From positions 1 to 42,070 of the forward strand of contig PVBG01000036.1 of the NCBI GenBank assembly GCA_002968845.1: DNA of 42,070 nucleotides. The letters are read 5' to 3'. Both the position numbers and the translations under genes were made by a program. A model generated the notes under the pieces. It did no database searches. It was not told the DNA's origin and saw only the letters and a program-made list of their open reading frames with translations. The DNA is from Neorhizobium tomejilense. Its GTDB lineage: Bacteria > Pseudomonadota > Alphaproteobacteria > Rhizobiales > Rhizobiaceae. Shown here in pieces: positions 7,774 through 15,833 of the stretch (position 1 is the stretch's first letter; each line of letters opens with the position of its first letter).

Positions 7774-8873
7774 AATCGCTCTATCCGGAAGTCATGGATG
7801 GGCGTCTCGGTCGCGCCGGTCGAGATCAATTCCGCCATCACGTCGCCGACGCCGGGGCCGAGCTGGAAGCCGTGGCCGCAAAAACCGAAGGCATGGAACA
7901 GCCCCGGCGTCGTCGCCGACCGTCCCATAATCGGAAGGCCGTCGCCGACATAACCTTCGCAGCCGGACCAGGTGCGGATCACCGAGACATTGGCGAGCGC
8001 CGGCAGGATCGGCAGCAGGGCACGCAACTGGCCGGGAAGCCGGGCGGGGTCGGCCCTGGCATGGCCTGTGTCGAGCGAAACATCGGTACGTTCCGCTCCG
8101 CCACCGAAGACGATGTTTCCGCGCTCCACCTGGCGCAGGTAACCGCCGCCGTGGTCATGGCCCCAGACGCCGACAACCGGCAGGATGCGATGCGGCAGCG
8201 GCTCGGTTACCCCCATCTGCGGCCCCTTCGCCACGATCGGGACGGCTTCCCCGAACTGCGCGGAAATCCGGGCGCCCCAGGCGCCGGCGGTGTTAAGGAG
8301 GCAAGCAGCGGCATGGACGCCGTTCGAGGTTTCTACCTCGAAGCCATAGGCGCTTCGCCGGATCGCTTTCACCTCCACGTTCTCGACGATCTCGGCACCG
8401 ATACGTCGCGCGGCACCGGCGAAAGCCGGGGCGATCAGGCGCGGATTGCCACTTCCATCCTCCGGAGAAAAGGAGGCGGCGATCGCCTCGGGTCCGAGCC
8501 CCGGAAAACGTGCACGGAGTTCCGTCGCGGTAAGTTCCTCGAGGTTGAGACCCCAAGGTCTGGCGGCTGTCGCGAAACTGCGCATTTCCTCGAGACCCGC
8601 CTGGCTGAACACCAGCCGGACATGGCCGGTCGCCCGAAACTCGACGTCCCGATCCAGCATCTCCGCCGCCTTGCCCCAAAGCGTCAGGGATCGTCGGGCG
8701 AGGGGAAGTTGCGGCAGGTGGCGGCCGCTGCGGCGGATATTGCCGAATGAAGCGACCGTCGCGCCGCTGCCCACCCGGTTTCGCTCGATGAGCGTCACGC
8801 GCACCCCGCGCCGGGCGAGAAAATAGGTCGATGCGGCCCCCATCAGGCCACCACCCAGCACGATCACATCCAT
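7758..8873 (-). CDS. FAD-dependent amine/amino acid oxidoreductase (HcnC/DadA-like)
   Basis: DAO-family flavoprotein, 371 residues. The N-terminal FAD-binding motif is VIVLGGGLMGAASTYFLARRG, with the acidic residue in VTLIERN. The segment SGATVASFGNIRRSGRHLPQLPLARRS follows, and the C-terminal FAD contact is GFCGHGFQLGPGVGDVMAEL. This size and pattern fit the beta subunit of sarcosine oxidase, D-amino acid dehydrogenases and the catalytic subunit of HcnABC/opine oxidases. It is divergent from hyuA, and the two Fe-S partner proteins of such oxidases are in the facing operon, so I infer it is their catalytic subunit. Substrate unknown. Confidence 0.85.
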   Translation of the reverse strand: MDVIVLGGGLMGAASTYFLARRGVRVTLIERNRVGSGATVASFGNIRRSGRHLPQLPLARRSLTLWGKAAEMLDRDVEFRATGHVRLVFSQAGLEEMRSFATAARPWGLNLEELTATELRARFPGLGPEAIAASFSPEDGSGNPRLIAPAFAGAARRIGAEIVENVEVKAIRRSAYGFEVETSNGVHAAACLLNTAGAWGARISAQFGEAVPIVAKGPQMGVTEPLPHRILPVVGVWGHDHGGGYLRQVERGNIVFGGGAERTDVSLDTGHARADPARLPGQLRALLPILPALANVSVIRTWSGCEGYVGDGLPIMGRSATTPGLFHAFGFCGHGFQLGPGVGDVMAELISTGATETPIHDFRIERFHGQA

Positions 8874-8953
8874 AAGGCCGTTTCCGCAATGTCTTTCATC
8901 ATCGCCACCATTCCGGTGCGGGCGACCGGTGTCAAAGTCGAGGTTTTCATCAT

Positions 8954-8974
8954 CCCATAAGCCGGACCTATGGG
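8954..8974. promoter_or_regulatory. inverted repeat, LysR-type box 1
   Basis: CATAAG and CCTATG (8956-8972) face each other across CCGGA, one mismatch from a perfect repeat. The flanking CCC and GGG extend the symmetry to 8954-8974. The inner part has the T-N11-A form typical of LysR-type binding sites. It lies between the divergent FAD oxidoreductase and hyuA genes. The LysR-type gene at 14872-15786 is the likely binder (inference). Confidence 0.55.
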
Positions 8975-8991
8975 ACGCCCCCCTGGCGAGG

Positions 8992-9008
8992 CATAAGCGG
9001 CACTTATG
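8992..9008. promoter_or_regulatory. inverted repeat, LysR-type box 2
   Basis: CATAAGCGGCACTTATG has perfect six-base arms (CATAAG/CTTATG) around CGGCA, and T-N11-A spacing. Its centre is 36 bases from that of box 1, and the two share the same arm sequence. Paired sites in a divergent promoter fit a LysR regulator binding as a tetramer, inferred from family behaviour. Confidence 0.55.
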
Positions 9009-9089
9009 GGCAGCGGCTTTTTCGCTCTTGGACCGCCTTTGCCAATTCGTGCCAGCTTCATGACAAGCAGCAGGAAAGGATTGAGCGAC

Positions 9090-11174
9090 ATGGACAGTGC
9101 GGCCGCGCCAGGCAAAGGAACCAGCGATCAGCAGGACTGGAAGATCGGCGTCGATATCGGCGGGACCTTCATCGACTTCTGTGCACTGGAAACGCGATCC
9201 GGCCGGGTTGCCTCGCTCAAGGTTCTGACGACACCGGACAATCCGGGTGCGGAACTGATGACGGGACTATCGCTTCTGGCCGAACGGGAAGGGCTCGAAC
9301 CGGCAGCCGTCAGCCGTTTTGTCCATGGAACGACCGTCGGCATCAACACCGTGATCCAGCGTCGCGGGGTGTCGCTGGCGCTGATGACCAATGCCGGTTT
9401 CGAAGACGTCATCGAGCTGGCTCGGTTGCGGATGCCGGACGTCTATTCCCTGTTCTGCTCCCGGCCGGACCAGCTCATTGCCCGCGACATGATCTTCGGC
9501 ATTCCCGCTCGCTTGCGGGCGGATGGCAGCGAGATCGAGGCGCCGGATCTGGAGGCGGTCGTGGCAGCGGTCGCAAAGGCGAAGGCCAATGGCGCCGCCG
9601 GCATCATCGTCTCCTTCCTGCATTCGTGGCGCACCGACATCCATGAGGTGGCGGTCAGGCAGGAAATCGCAAGGCTCGCCCCGGAACTCTTCGTCTTCAC
9701 GTCATCCGAGGTCTGGCCGGTGATCCGCGAATACGAGCGGACCACCACCGCTATCCTCAACGGTTACGTCCATCCGCGTGTCTCCGGTTATCTGACCGCA
9801 CTCGAGGAAAAGCTGTTGTCGCGTGGCGTCACGGCGCCGGCGCTGCTGACCAAGTCGAACGGCGGCGTGATGAATGCCGACGAAGGCAAACGGTCCTGTG
9901 TGCAGATGCTGTTGTCGGGTACCGCCTCAGGTGTCATAGGCGCCGCCTGGCTCGCCCGCCGTGCCGGCGAGAAGCATATCCTTACCCTCGATATCGGCGG
10001 CACCTCGGCCGACTTTGCACTGATCATCGACGGCGAACCGCAATTCGGCACCGGCGAACTGGTCGGCGAGTTCCCGTTGCATATCCCGTCCGTGTCGGTC
10101 AGCTCGATCGGCATCGGCGGCGGCTCGATCGCCAGCGTCGATGCGCAGGGCGTGTTGCGGGTCGGGCCGGAATCGGCCGGCTCGACGCCCGGACCGGCCT
10201 GTTACGGACGCGGCGGGGAGCAGGCGACCGTGACCGACGCCATGGCCGTCTGCGGCTGGCTCGGTCACAGCCAGATGGCCTACGGGCAGCTACAGATCGA
10301 CGTCGGCCTTGCCCGCGCGGCCGTCACGCGGCTCGCTGAAAAGATCGGACGGACCGCGGAGGAGGCGGCCCAGGCCATCCTCGACGTCGCCATCTCGGAA
10401 ATGTTCGTGGAGGTCGAGAAACTCGCATCGCGCGCCGGCGTCGATCTCAGGGAATTCACGCTGATGCCGTTCGGCGGCGGCGGCCCGATGCTCGGCGCCT
10501 TCCTCGCCCGCGAATTTCATATGGCGAAGGTGATCGGCGCAACGCGCCCGGGTGTCGTCTCGGCGCTCGGAGGTCTGGTGGCAGATCTGCGCGGTGACTT
10601 CATCCGCACCGTGTTTACCCATCTCTCCGACCAGGCGGCACCGCAAATGCGCGAGGCGCTGGACGCGCTTGCCGTCGAGGGGCGCAACTGGCTCGCCAAG
10701 CAGGGGCATGCCGGCGCCGCGACGCTCAATGTCTCCGCCGACATGCGTTATGTCGGCCAAAGCTTCGAGATCGAAGTGCCGATCCAGCCAGCCTGGATCG
10801 CAGAGGGCAAGCTCGGTTCGATCGAGGAAGCCTTTCATGCCATGCACGAAAGACTCTACGATTTCCATGATCCCGACGGAGCGATCGAGATCGTCAACCT
10901 GCGGCTCTCGGCCATCGGTGCCGGCCCGGCACTGGAAATCCCGGTCAATGCCCGCGAAGACGGTGAGGCGGCTATTCCAGAGCGCGAGATCCCGGTCTTT
11001 ACCGGCAAGAGTTTCGAATGGATCGGCCTCTATCGGCGTGATCGCCTGCGTCCCGGCAGCCGCTTCGCCGGCCCGGCGGTCGTTGCTCAGGAAGATACGA
11101 CCTTTGCAATCCCGAGCGGCGCCCATGTCGAGGTCGATCGCCAACTGAATCTGCATCTCACCTTTTCGGAGTAA
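9090..11174 (+). CDS. hydantoinase/oxoprolinase family protein, subunit A (HyuA-like)
   Basis: ATP-dependent amide/hydantoin ring-opening enzyme subunit, 694 residues, a normal HyuA length. The N-terminal domain begins KIGVDIGGTFIDFCALE; RFVHGTTVGINTVIQR follows near residue 75; the ATPase-like domain contains ILTLDIGGTSADFALI and SIGIGGGSIASVD, with TPGPACYGRGG after it. I chose the ATG at 9090 because AGGAAAGGA lies 9 bases upstream; in-frame codons from 9006 overlap operator box 2. HyuB follows after 6 bases. Members act on N-methylhydantoin, 5-oxoproline or related compounds; acetone carboxylases also share this fold. The exact substrate cannot be assigned. Confidence 0.9.
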   Translation: MDSAAAPGKGTSDQQDWKIGVDIGGTFIDFCALETRSGRVASLKVLTTPDNPGAELMTGLSLLAEREGLEPAAVSRFVHGTTVGINTVIQRRGVSLALMTNAGFEDVIELARLRMPDVYSLFCSRPDQLIARDMIFGIPARLRADGSEIEAPDLEAVVAAVAKAKANGAAGIIVSFLHSWRTDIHEVAVRQEIARLAPELFVFTSSEVWPVIREYERTTTAILNGYVHPRVSGYLTALEEKLLSRGVTAPALLTKSNGGVMNADEGKRSCVQMLLSGTASGVIGAAWLARRAGEKHILTLDIGGTSADFALIIDGEPQFGTGELVGEFPLHIPSVSVSSIGIGGGSIASVDAQGVLRVGPESAGSTPGPACYGRGGEQATVTDAMAVCGWLGHSQMAYGQLQIDVGLARAAVTRLAEKIGRTAEEAAQAILDVAISEMFVEVEKLASRAGVDLREFTLMPFGGGGPMLGAFLAREFHMAKVIGATRPGVVSALGGLVADLRGDFIRTVFTHLSDQAAPQMREALDALAVEGRNWLAKQGHAGAATLNVSADMRYVGQSFEIEVPIQPAWIAEGKLGSIEEAFHAMHERLYDFHDPDGAIEIVNLRLSAIGAGPALEIPVNAREDGEAAIPEREIPVFTGKSFEWIGLYRRDRLRPGSRFAGPAVVAQEDTTFAIPSGAHVEVDRQLNLHLTFSE

Positions 11175-11180
11175 CGGCCC

Positions 11181-13169
11181 ATGTTCGATCCCTTGAACCT
11201 TCAGGTGTTTGCCAATCACACCCGCGCTGCTGCCGAAAACATGGCCTATACGCTGCAGCGGACCGCGCATTCCGCTTTCGTCAAGGAGACGGAAGACTTC
11301 ACGGTCATGCTGGTCAACCGCAAAGGCGAGACGTTCGGCGTGCCGATGGGATTGGGAGCGACCTGGTATCCGGGCCTTACCTATACCCGCGCGATCGCGA
11401 TGATCGACGATTACAAGCCCGGCGACGTGGCATTCACCAACGATCCCTATTCCTGCTTCGTGGCGACGCACGCGCCGGACACCCATCTGTGGAAACCGGT
11501 CTTCTACGATGGCGAGATCATCGCCTGGACCGGCGGTCATATCCACAACACCGACATGGGCGGCGCGGTGCCGGCCTCCCTGTCGCGAGCGTTGACGGAA
11601 ATCCATCAGGAGGGCATCCGCTTCCCGCCGATGAAACTGGTCAATGAAGGTGTTTTCGACGAAGACATTCTGAAGATCATGACCACCAATGTCCGCAAGC
11701 CCGATCTCAATATAGGCGACATGAAAGCCCTGGTTGGGGCGCTCAACACGGGCGAGCGCAAGATCCTCGCCATGGTCGAGAAATTCGGCATTGAAGCCTT
11801 TCTAGAGGGCACCGAGGTCCTGCTCGACCATGCCGAAGCGCAGGCCCGCGATCTTCTGCGTGCGATGCCGGACGGGACCTGGGAATTCGTCGATTATGCC
11901 GACGAAGATTCGGTCGAAGCCAACCCGTGCCGCCTGAAGCTGACGCTGACGATCCGGGGCGACGAGGCGATCCTCGACTTCACCGGTTCCGACCCGCAGC
12001 TCGGCTCGTCGCTCAACGTGCCCTCGGGCGGCGACCCACGCCATACGATGCTTCTGGTCGGTGTCTATTACGTACTTTACACGCTGAACCCGAAGATCCT
12101 CCTCAATACCGGCCTAACGAGACCGTTCACCTGCACCACGCCAAAGGGCAGCGTGCTCAATCCGATCGCGCCGGCTGCCGTCGGCATGCGCTCGCTGACC
12201 TGCGCGCGGCTGCGCTCCGTCATATTCGGCGCCTTCTGCCAGGCCGTGCCTGAAAAGCTGCCGGCCGCACCGGCCGGCAACAATTGCATCGTCAACGTCA
12301 TGACAACCGACGAACGGAACGGCCGCACGGTGATCGCTGCCGTCAATCCGGTGGTCGGCGGCGGCGGCGGCATGCCCCACCGCGATGGCACCAACGGCTC
12401 CGGCGCCGATGCCGCCTATCTCAAGAATACGCCGATCGAGATCACCGAGACGGAAGTGCCGATCGAGTTCGTCAAATATGGCCTGGCAAGGGACAGCGGT
12501 GGCGCCGGACGCTGGCGCGGCGGGCTCGCGACCGAAATGGCCTTCCGGGTCTTTTCCCCCGGCAGCCGTATCACCGCGCGCAACCGCGACCGCAGCTTCT
12601 TCCGGCCCTGGGGCACGCTGGGCGGCAGGGCTGCCGGCCTGTCCGACATGGTGCTGAACCCGGGCCGTGACGACTTCCAGCGGCTCGGCAATATCGATAC
12701 CGCGGTTCTGCAGCCCGGCGATGTCCTGGAGATCCGCTCAGCCGGCGGCGGCGGGCGCGGCAACCCTGTCGCACGCGAGACCTGGCGCGTGGCGCAGGAC
12801 GTCGCACGCGGTTATGTTTCTTCCGAGGCTGCCGAGCGTGACTATGGCGTCGTCATCCGCGGCGGCATCGTGGACGAGGCCGAAACCGAAAAGGTGAGAG
12901 CCGCTCGGACCGCGCCGACGCGATACTTTCACTATGGCCCCGAGCGCGAGGGCTACGAGGCGCAATGGACGCCGCAGGCCTACGACCTGCTGACCGACCT
13001 GCTGCAGGGCCTTCCCATACATTGGCGCTTCTTCACCAAGACGGAGATCTTCCGTCGGATGAAGGGGCGGGTCGGAGCCGAAGGCGTGGCCGCCGCGTTC
13101 GCGGATGTGCGCGCACGTTTCACGAACATGCCAAGCCCCGCCGAGGCTCGGAAAGAGGCTGCTGAATGA
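11181..13169 (+). CDS. hydantoinase/oxoprolinase family protein, subunit B (HyuB-like)
   Basis: Partner of the preceding HyuA-like subunit, 662 residues, slightly longer than a typical 560-600 residue HyuB. Family features: HTRAAAENMAYTLQRTAHSAFVKE near the N-terminus, DVAFTNDPY, GHIHNTDMGG, the Gly-rich GGGGGMPHRDGTNGSG, and GGAGRWRGGLATEM toward the C-terminus. The last 100 or so residues (YFHYGPEREGYEAQW onward) look like an extension on the core. The stop overlaps the next ATG (ATGA). The neighbouring amine dehydrogenase suggests that the product of HyuAB is an N-substituted amino acid (inference). Confidence 0.9.
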   Translation: MFDPLNLQVFANHTRAAAENMAYTLQRTAHSAFVKETEDFTVMLVNRKGETFGVPMGLGATWYPGLTYTRAIAMIDDYKPGDVAFTNDPYSCFVATHAPDTHLWKPVFYDGEIIAWTGGHIHNTDMGGAVPASLSRALTEIHQEGIRFPPMKLVNEGVFDEDILKIMTTNVRKPDLNIGDMKALVGALNTGERKILAMVEKFGIEAFLEGTEVLLDHAEAQARDLLRAMPDGTWEFVDYADEDSVEANPCRLKLTLTIRGDEAILDFTGSDPQLGSSLNVPSGGDPRHTMLLVGVYYVLYTLNPKILLNTGLTRPFTCTTPKGSVLNPIAPAAVGMRSLTCARLRSVIFGAFCQAVPEKLPAAPAGNNCIVNVMTTDERNGRTVIAAVNPVVGGGGGMPHRDGTNGSGADAAYLKNTPIEITETEVPIEFVKYGLARDSGGAGRWRGGLATEMAFRVFSPGSRITARNRDRSFFRPWGTLGGRAAGLSDMVLNPGRDDFQRLGNIDTAVLQPGDVLEIRSAGGGGRGNPVARETWRVAQDVARGYVSSEAAERDYGVVIRGGIVDEAETEKVRAARTAPTRYFHYGPEREGYEAQWTPQAYDLLTDLLQGLPIHWRFFTKTEIFRRMKGRVGAEGVAAAFADVRARFTNMPSPAEARKEAAE

Positions 13170-13489
13170 CATCGGAATTGCAGCCTGCCGATCTCGGGGG
13201 CCGAATTGTGCGCCTTGCCGAAAAGGGCAGGCCGCAGGTTCGGTTCCGGCTGGATGGCGCCGATTGCCAGGCACTGGCCGGCGACACGGTGCTCACCGCC
13301 GTCCTGGTCTGCGCGCCTGCCGTGCGGCAGTCGGAATTCGGCCGAGAGAAACGGGCCGGCTTCTGTCTGATGGGAGCCTGCCAGGACTGCTGGCTATGGC
13401 AGGAAGACGGCGGGCGGCTGCGGGCCTGTTCCACATTGGTCGCCGAGGGCATGCAATTGCGGACTGTGCCACCGGAAACATGGCCATGA
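13166..13489 (+). CDS. small [2Fe-2S] protein (HcnA/OoxA-like subunit)
   Basis: A 107-residue ferredoxin-like domain of the Fer2_4 type. The four ligands appear as GFCLMGACQDCWLWQEDGG followed by LRAC, giving C-x4-C-x2-C-x12-C. Such small proteins are the electron-transfer subunit of HcnABC, opine oxidases and D-hydroxyproline dehydrogenases. It starts inside the hyuB stop and ends inside the start of the next gene (ATGA at both junctions), so all four genes are translationally coupled. Confidence 0.85.
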   Translation: MTSELQPADLGGRIVRLAEKGRPQVRFRLDGADCQALAGDTVLTAVLVCAPAVRQSEFGREKRAGFCLMGACQDCWLWQEDGGRLRACSTLVAEGMQLRTVPPETWP

Positions 13490-14853
13490 CGGCGCCGGGC
13501 GGTGAAAAAGTGATGATCGTCGGTGCCGGCCCGGCCGGTATCCGCGCCGCCGAGCGTCTCGTTCAGGCCGGGATCAGACCCATCGTCATCGACGAGGGCA
13601 TCAAAGCCGGTGGCCAGATCTATCGACGCCCGCCACACGGTTTCGCACGACCGCCGGAACAGCTCTATGGATCGGAAGCCCGCAAGGCCGTGGCACTCCA
13701 TACGGTGTTCGACTACATGGTTGCCGCCGGACAGATCGACTATCATCCGCAAAGTTCGGTCCTGACGATCGCCGGCGATTTTCTACAGGCGCTGACGCCG
13801 GCCGGTCGCAGGGATTTCACCTACGACCGCCTGATCCTTGCCACCGGCGCCATGGATCGCCTGGCGCCGATCCCCGGCTGGCAGGCGCCGGGTGTCTACA
13901 GCCTCGGGGCGGCACAGATCGCCCTGAAGGCGCAGGGCGTCGCCCTCGGCAGCCGGATCGTTCTTGCCGGTTCGGGGCCGCTACTGACACTCGTCGCGAC
14001 CCAGTTGCTGAAAGCCGGCGCCAAAATCGCCGCGATCCTCGACACGTCTTCCATCCGCAACCAGGCGGCGGGTCTTCCGGGCATGCTGGCAAGGCCGGGC
14101 CTGGTCCTGCGTGGCCTGCTGATGCGGGCAAAGCTCGGCCGGCTTTATCATGCCGGCGTGACCTTGGATCGGATCGAAACCGACGAACGCGGCCCCGTCG
14201 GCCTGTGCTGGCGGGATGCAAGCGGCCGGGCGCATGTGACGGCATGCGACATGGTCGGCCTCGGCTGGCATCTGCGCGCCGAAACGCAGCTCGCGGGCCT
14301 GGCAGGCTGCACGTTCGACTACGACGAAAGCTGGTCGCAATGGCTGCCCCGGACCGACCGGATGGGCAGGGCGGCCGAGGGACTGTATCTGGCCGGTGAT
14401 GGTCTGAGAATTCTCGGTGCGGACGGTGCGGAGGTCGCCGGTCGGCTTGCCGCGACCGCCTGCCTTGTCGATATGGGTCTTCCTTCGCCGGACGCGAGAT
14501 CGGATCTGCGCCGGTTGGGCCGCTACGAAGGTTTTGCCCGCGCCGTCGCGCGCGCCTTTCCCTGGCCGGGCGAAATGGTCCGCGCCGTTCCGGACGAGAC
14601 GGTCGTCTGCCGCTGCGAAGGGGTGACGGCAGGCGAGTTGCGCGAGAGCGTCGTTTACGGCGGGGGCGAAGCCAACCGGGTCAAATCGCTGGCGCGCGTC
14701 GGAATGGGCCGCTGCCAGGGGCGTTACTGTCAGCTCGCCGGTGCCGACCTGATCGCCGAAAACGCCGGCATCAAGGTTTGCGACGCGGGACGGCTCCGCG
14801 AACAGGCGCCCGCCAGGCCCCTGCCGATCGGCCTCTGGGTTCGCGATGCCTGA
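13486..14853 (+). CDS. FAD/NAD(P)-binding oxidoreductase with C-terminal BFD-like [2Fe-2S] domain (HcnB/OoxA-like)
   Basis: The protein has 455 residues. It starts KVMIVGAGPAGIRAAERLVQAG, a Rossmann FAD site. A second dinucleotide motif, IVLAGSGPLLTLVATQLLKAG, lies near residue 155, and GLYLAGDG near 300. The C-terminal 90 residues carry VVCRCEGVT and GRCQGRYC, the four Cys of a BFD-like [2Fe-2S] domain. This is the architecture of the HcnB/opine-oxidase alpha subunit. I prefer the ATG at 13486 (ATGA overlap, GGAAA 8 bases upstream) to the ATG two codons earlier. With the small Fe-S protein and the divergent FAD protein it forms a complete three-subunit set. It should pass electrons from an amine to the respiratory chain. 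Confidence 0.88.
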   Translation: MTAPGGEKVMIVGAGPAGIRAAERLVQAGIRPIVIDEGIKAGGQIYRRPPHGFARPPEQLYGSEARKAVALHTVFDYMVAAGQIDYHPQSSVLTIAGDFLQALTPAGRRDFTYDRLILATGAMDRLAPIPGWQAPGVYSLGAAQIALKAQGVALGSRIVLAGSGPLLTLVATQLLKAGAKIAAILDTSSIRNQAAGLPGMLARPGLVLRGLLMRAKLGRLYHAGVTLDRIETDERGPVGLCWRDASGRAHVTACDMVGLGWHLRAETQLAGLAGCTFDYDESWSQWLPRTDRMGRAAEGLYLAGDGLRILGADGAEVAGRLAATACLVDMGLPSPDARSDLRRLGRYEGFARAVARAFPWPGEMVRAVPDETVVCRCEGVTAGELRESVVYGGGEANRVKSLARVGMGRCQGRYCQLAGADLIAENAGIKVCDAGRLREQAPARPLPIGLWVRDA

Positions 14854-14871
14854 TCGGTTTGGCTAGGAGGT

Positions 14872-15786
14872 TTACGATTCCAGGCCGCTTGCCTTCAGGA
14901 CGCTGGCACAGGCTTCGCGCAGATCGTCGCGCATGGCGAGATGGCTTCCCGTCAAAGGCCGGTCCCGGCTGGTGAGCAGGGCAATCGGCACGGAAATCTT
15001 CTGCCGCAGCTGCCTGAGGACAAGGCCGGGGAACTGCTGCCATGGCAGGAGCCCATCGACGATTGCGACACCAAAGCGGTCGCGGACGAAGGGGAGGGCG
15101 GTAATCGAGATATCGATCTCGATCGCCGGGTTGAATATCTGCATTTCCGCGGCCGCGGCGCTGACCAGTAGGCGGCCCGGCAGTGTGCCGGCCCGGTAGG
15201 AGATCAAAGTTTCGTCCTGCAGGTCGGCAAAGCCGATTTGATCCAATTCGGCCAGCCGATGGTGTTCAGGGACGATGCAGACAAGCTGCGTGTGCCCGAG
15301 TGTCTCCACCTCGATGCCCGGACGGGCCGTGTTGTTCATCACGATTCCGAGCGGCGCATCACCGTCGCGGATCATGTCGACGACGTTGACCAATGGGGCG
15401 ATCAGCGAGCGCACGACGATATCGGGATGGGCCGCACGGAACGACAGGAGCGCCTTGGGGACGATCGCCATCGCCGGGGGTGCCGACGCGGCGACCCGGA
15501 TCAGTCCGGTGCGGCCGAAACGCATGTCCGTGGTGCGGCGGCGAAGGGCGCCGAGTTCGGAAAAAATCCGTTCGCACTCCGGATAAAGCTCTTCGGCCTC
15601 CCGGGTCGGAACCAGCTTTCCGCGGACCCGGTTGAAGAGCTTGAAGCCCAGCTGGTCCTCGGCATGCAGCAGGATCTGGCTGAGCGCCGGCTGCGATATG
15701 TTGAGCATCGCCGCAGCCCCGGTCACCGTCCCGGTCCGCATGAGCATGCAGAATACCTCGAGCTGGCGTGCCTGCATCCGGTTCAC
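14872..15786 (-). CDS. LysR-family transcriptional regulator (OccR/NocR-like)
   Basis: The protein has 304 residues. The N-terminal winged helix is QLEVFCMLMRTGTVTGAAAMLNISQPALSQILLHAEDQLGFKLFNR, followed by a substrate-binding domain. The TGTVTGAA and ISQPALS phrasing recalls the opine regulators OccR/NocR, though this is not diagnostic. The first codon is probably GTG at 15786, with AAGGA 4 bases upstream; ATG at 15777 is the alternative. It lies tail-to-tail with the HcnB-like gene and 47 bases after the FAD oxidoreductase on its own strand. Candidate targets are the T-N11-A boxes at 8954-9008. Confidence 0.88.
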   Translation of the reverse strand: MNRMQARQLEVFCMLMRTGTVTGAAAMLNISQPALSQILLHAEDQLGFKLFNRVRGKLVPTREAEELYPECERIFSELGALRRRTTDMRFGRTGLIRVAASAPPAMAIVPKALLSFRAAHPDIVVRSLIAPLVNVVDMIRDGDAPLGIVMNNTARPGIEVETLGHTQLVCIVPEHHRLAELDQIGFADLQDETLISYRAGTLPGRLLVSAAAAEMQIFNPAIEIDISITALPFVRDRFGVAIVDGLLPWQQFPGLVLRQLRQKISVPIALLTSRDRPLTGSHLAMRDDLREACASVLKASGLES

Positions 15787-15833
15787 CGTGTCCTTTGGTT
15801 CGCGGGTTTCACTCTAGTCTATAGGCCCCAGGA

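Noticed and set aside
7074..8750. A 558-codon plus-strand open frame across the AraC and FAD oxidoreductase genes
   Set aside because: It runs through two well-supported genes in other frames and shows no family motif.
8992..9008. Start of hyuA at 9006 inside the inverted repeat
   Set aside because: The longer start has no ribosome site and would place the operator inside the coding region; the ATG at 9090 has AGGAAAGGA upstream.
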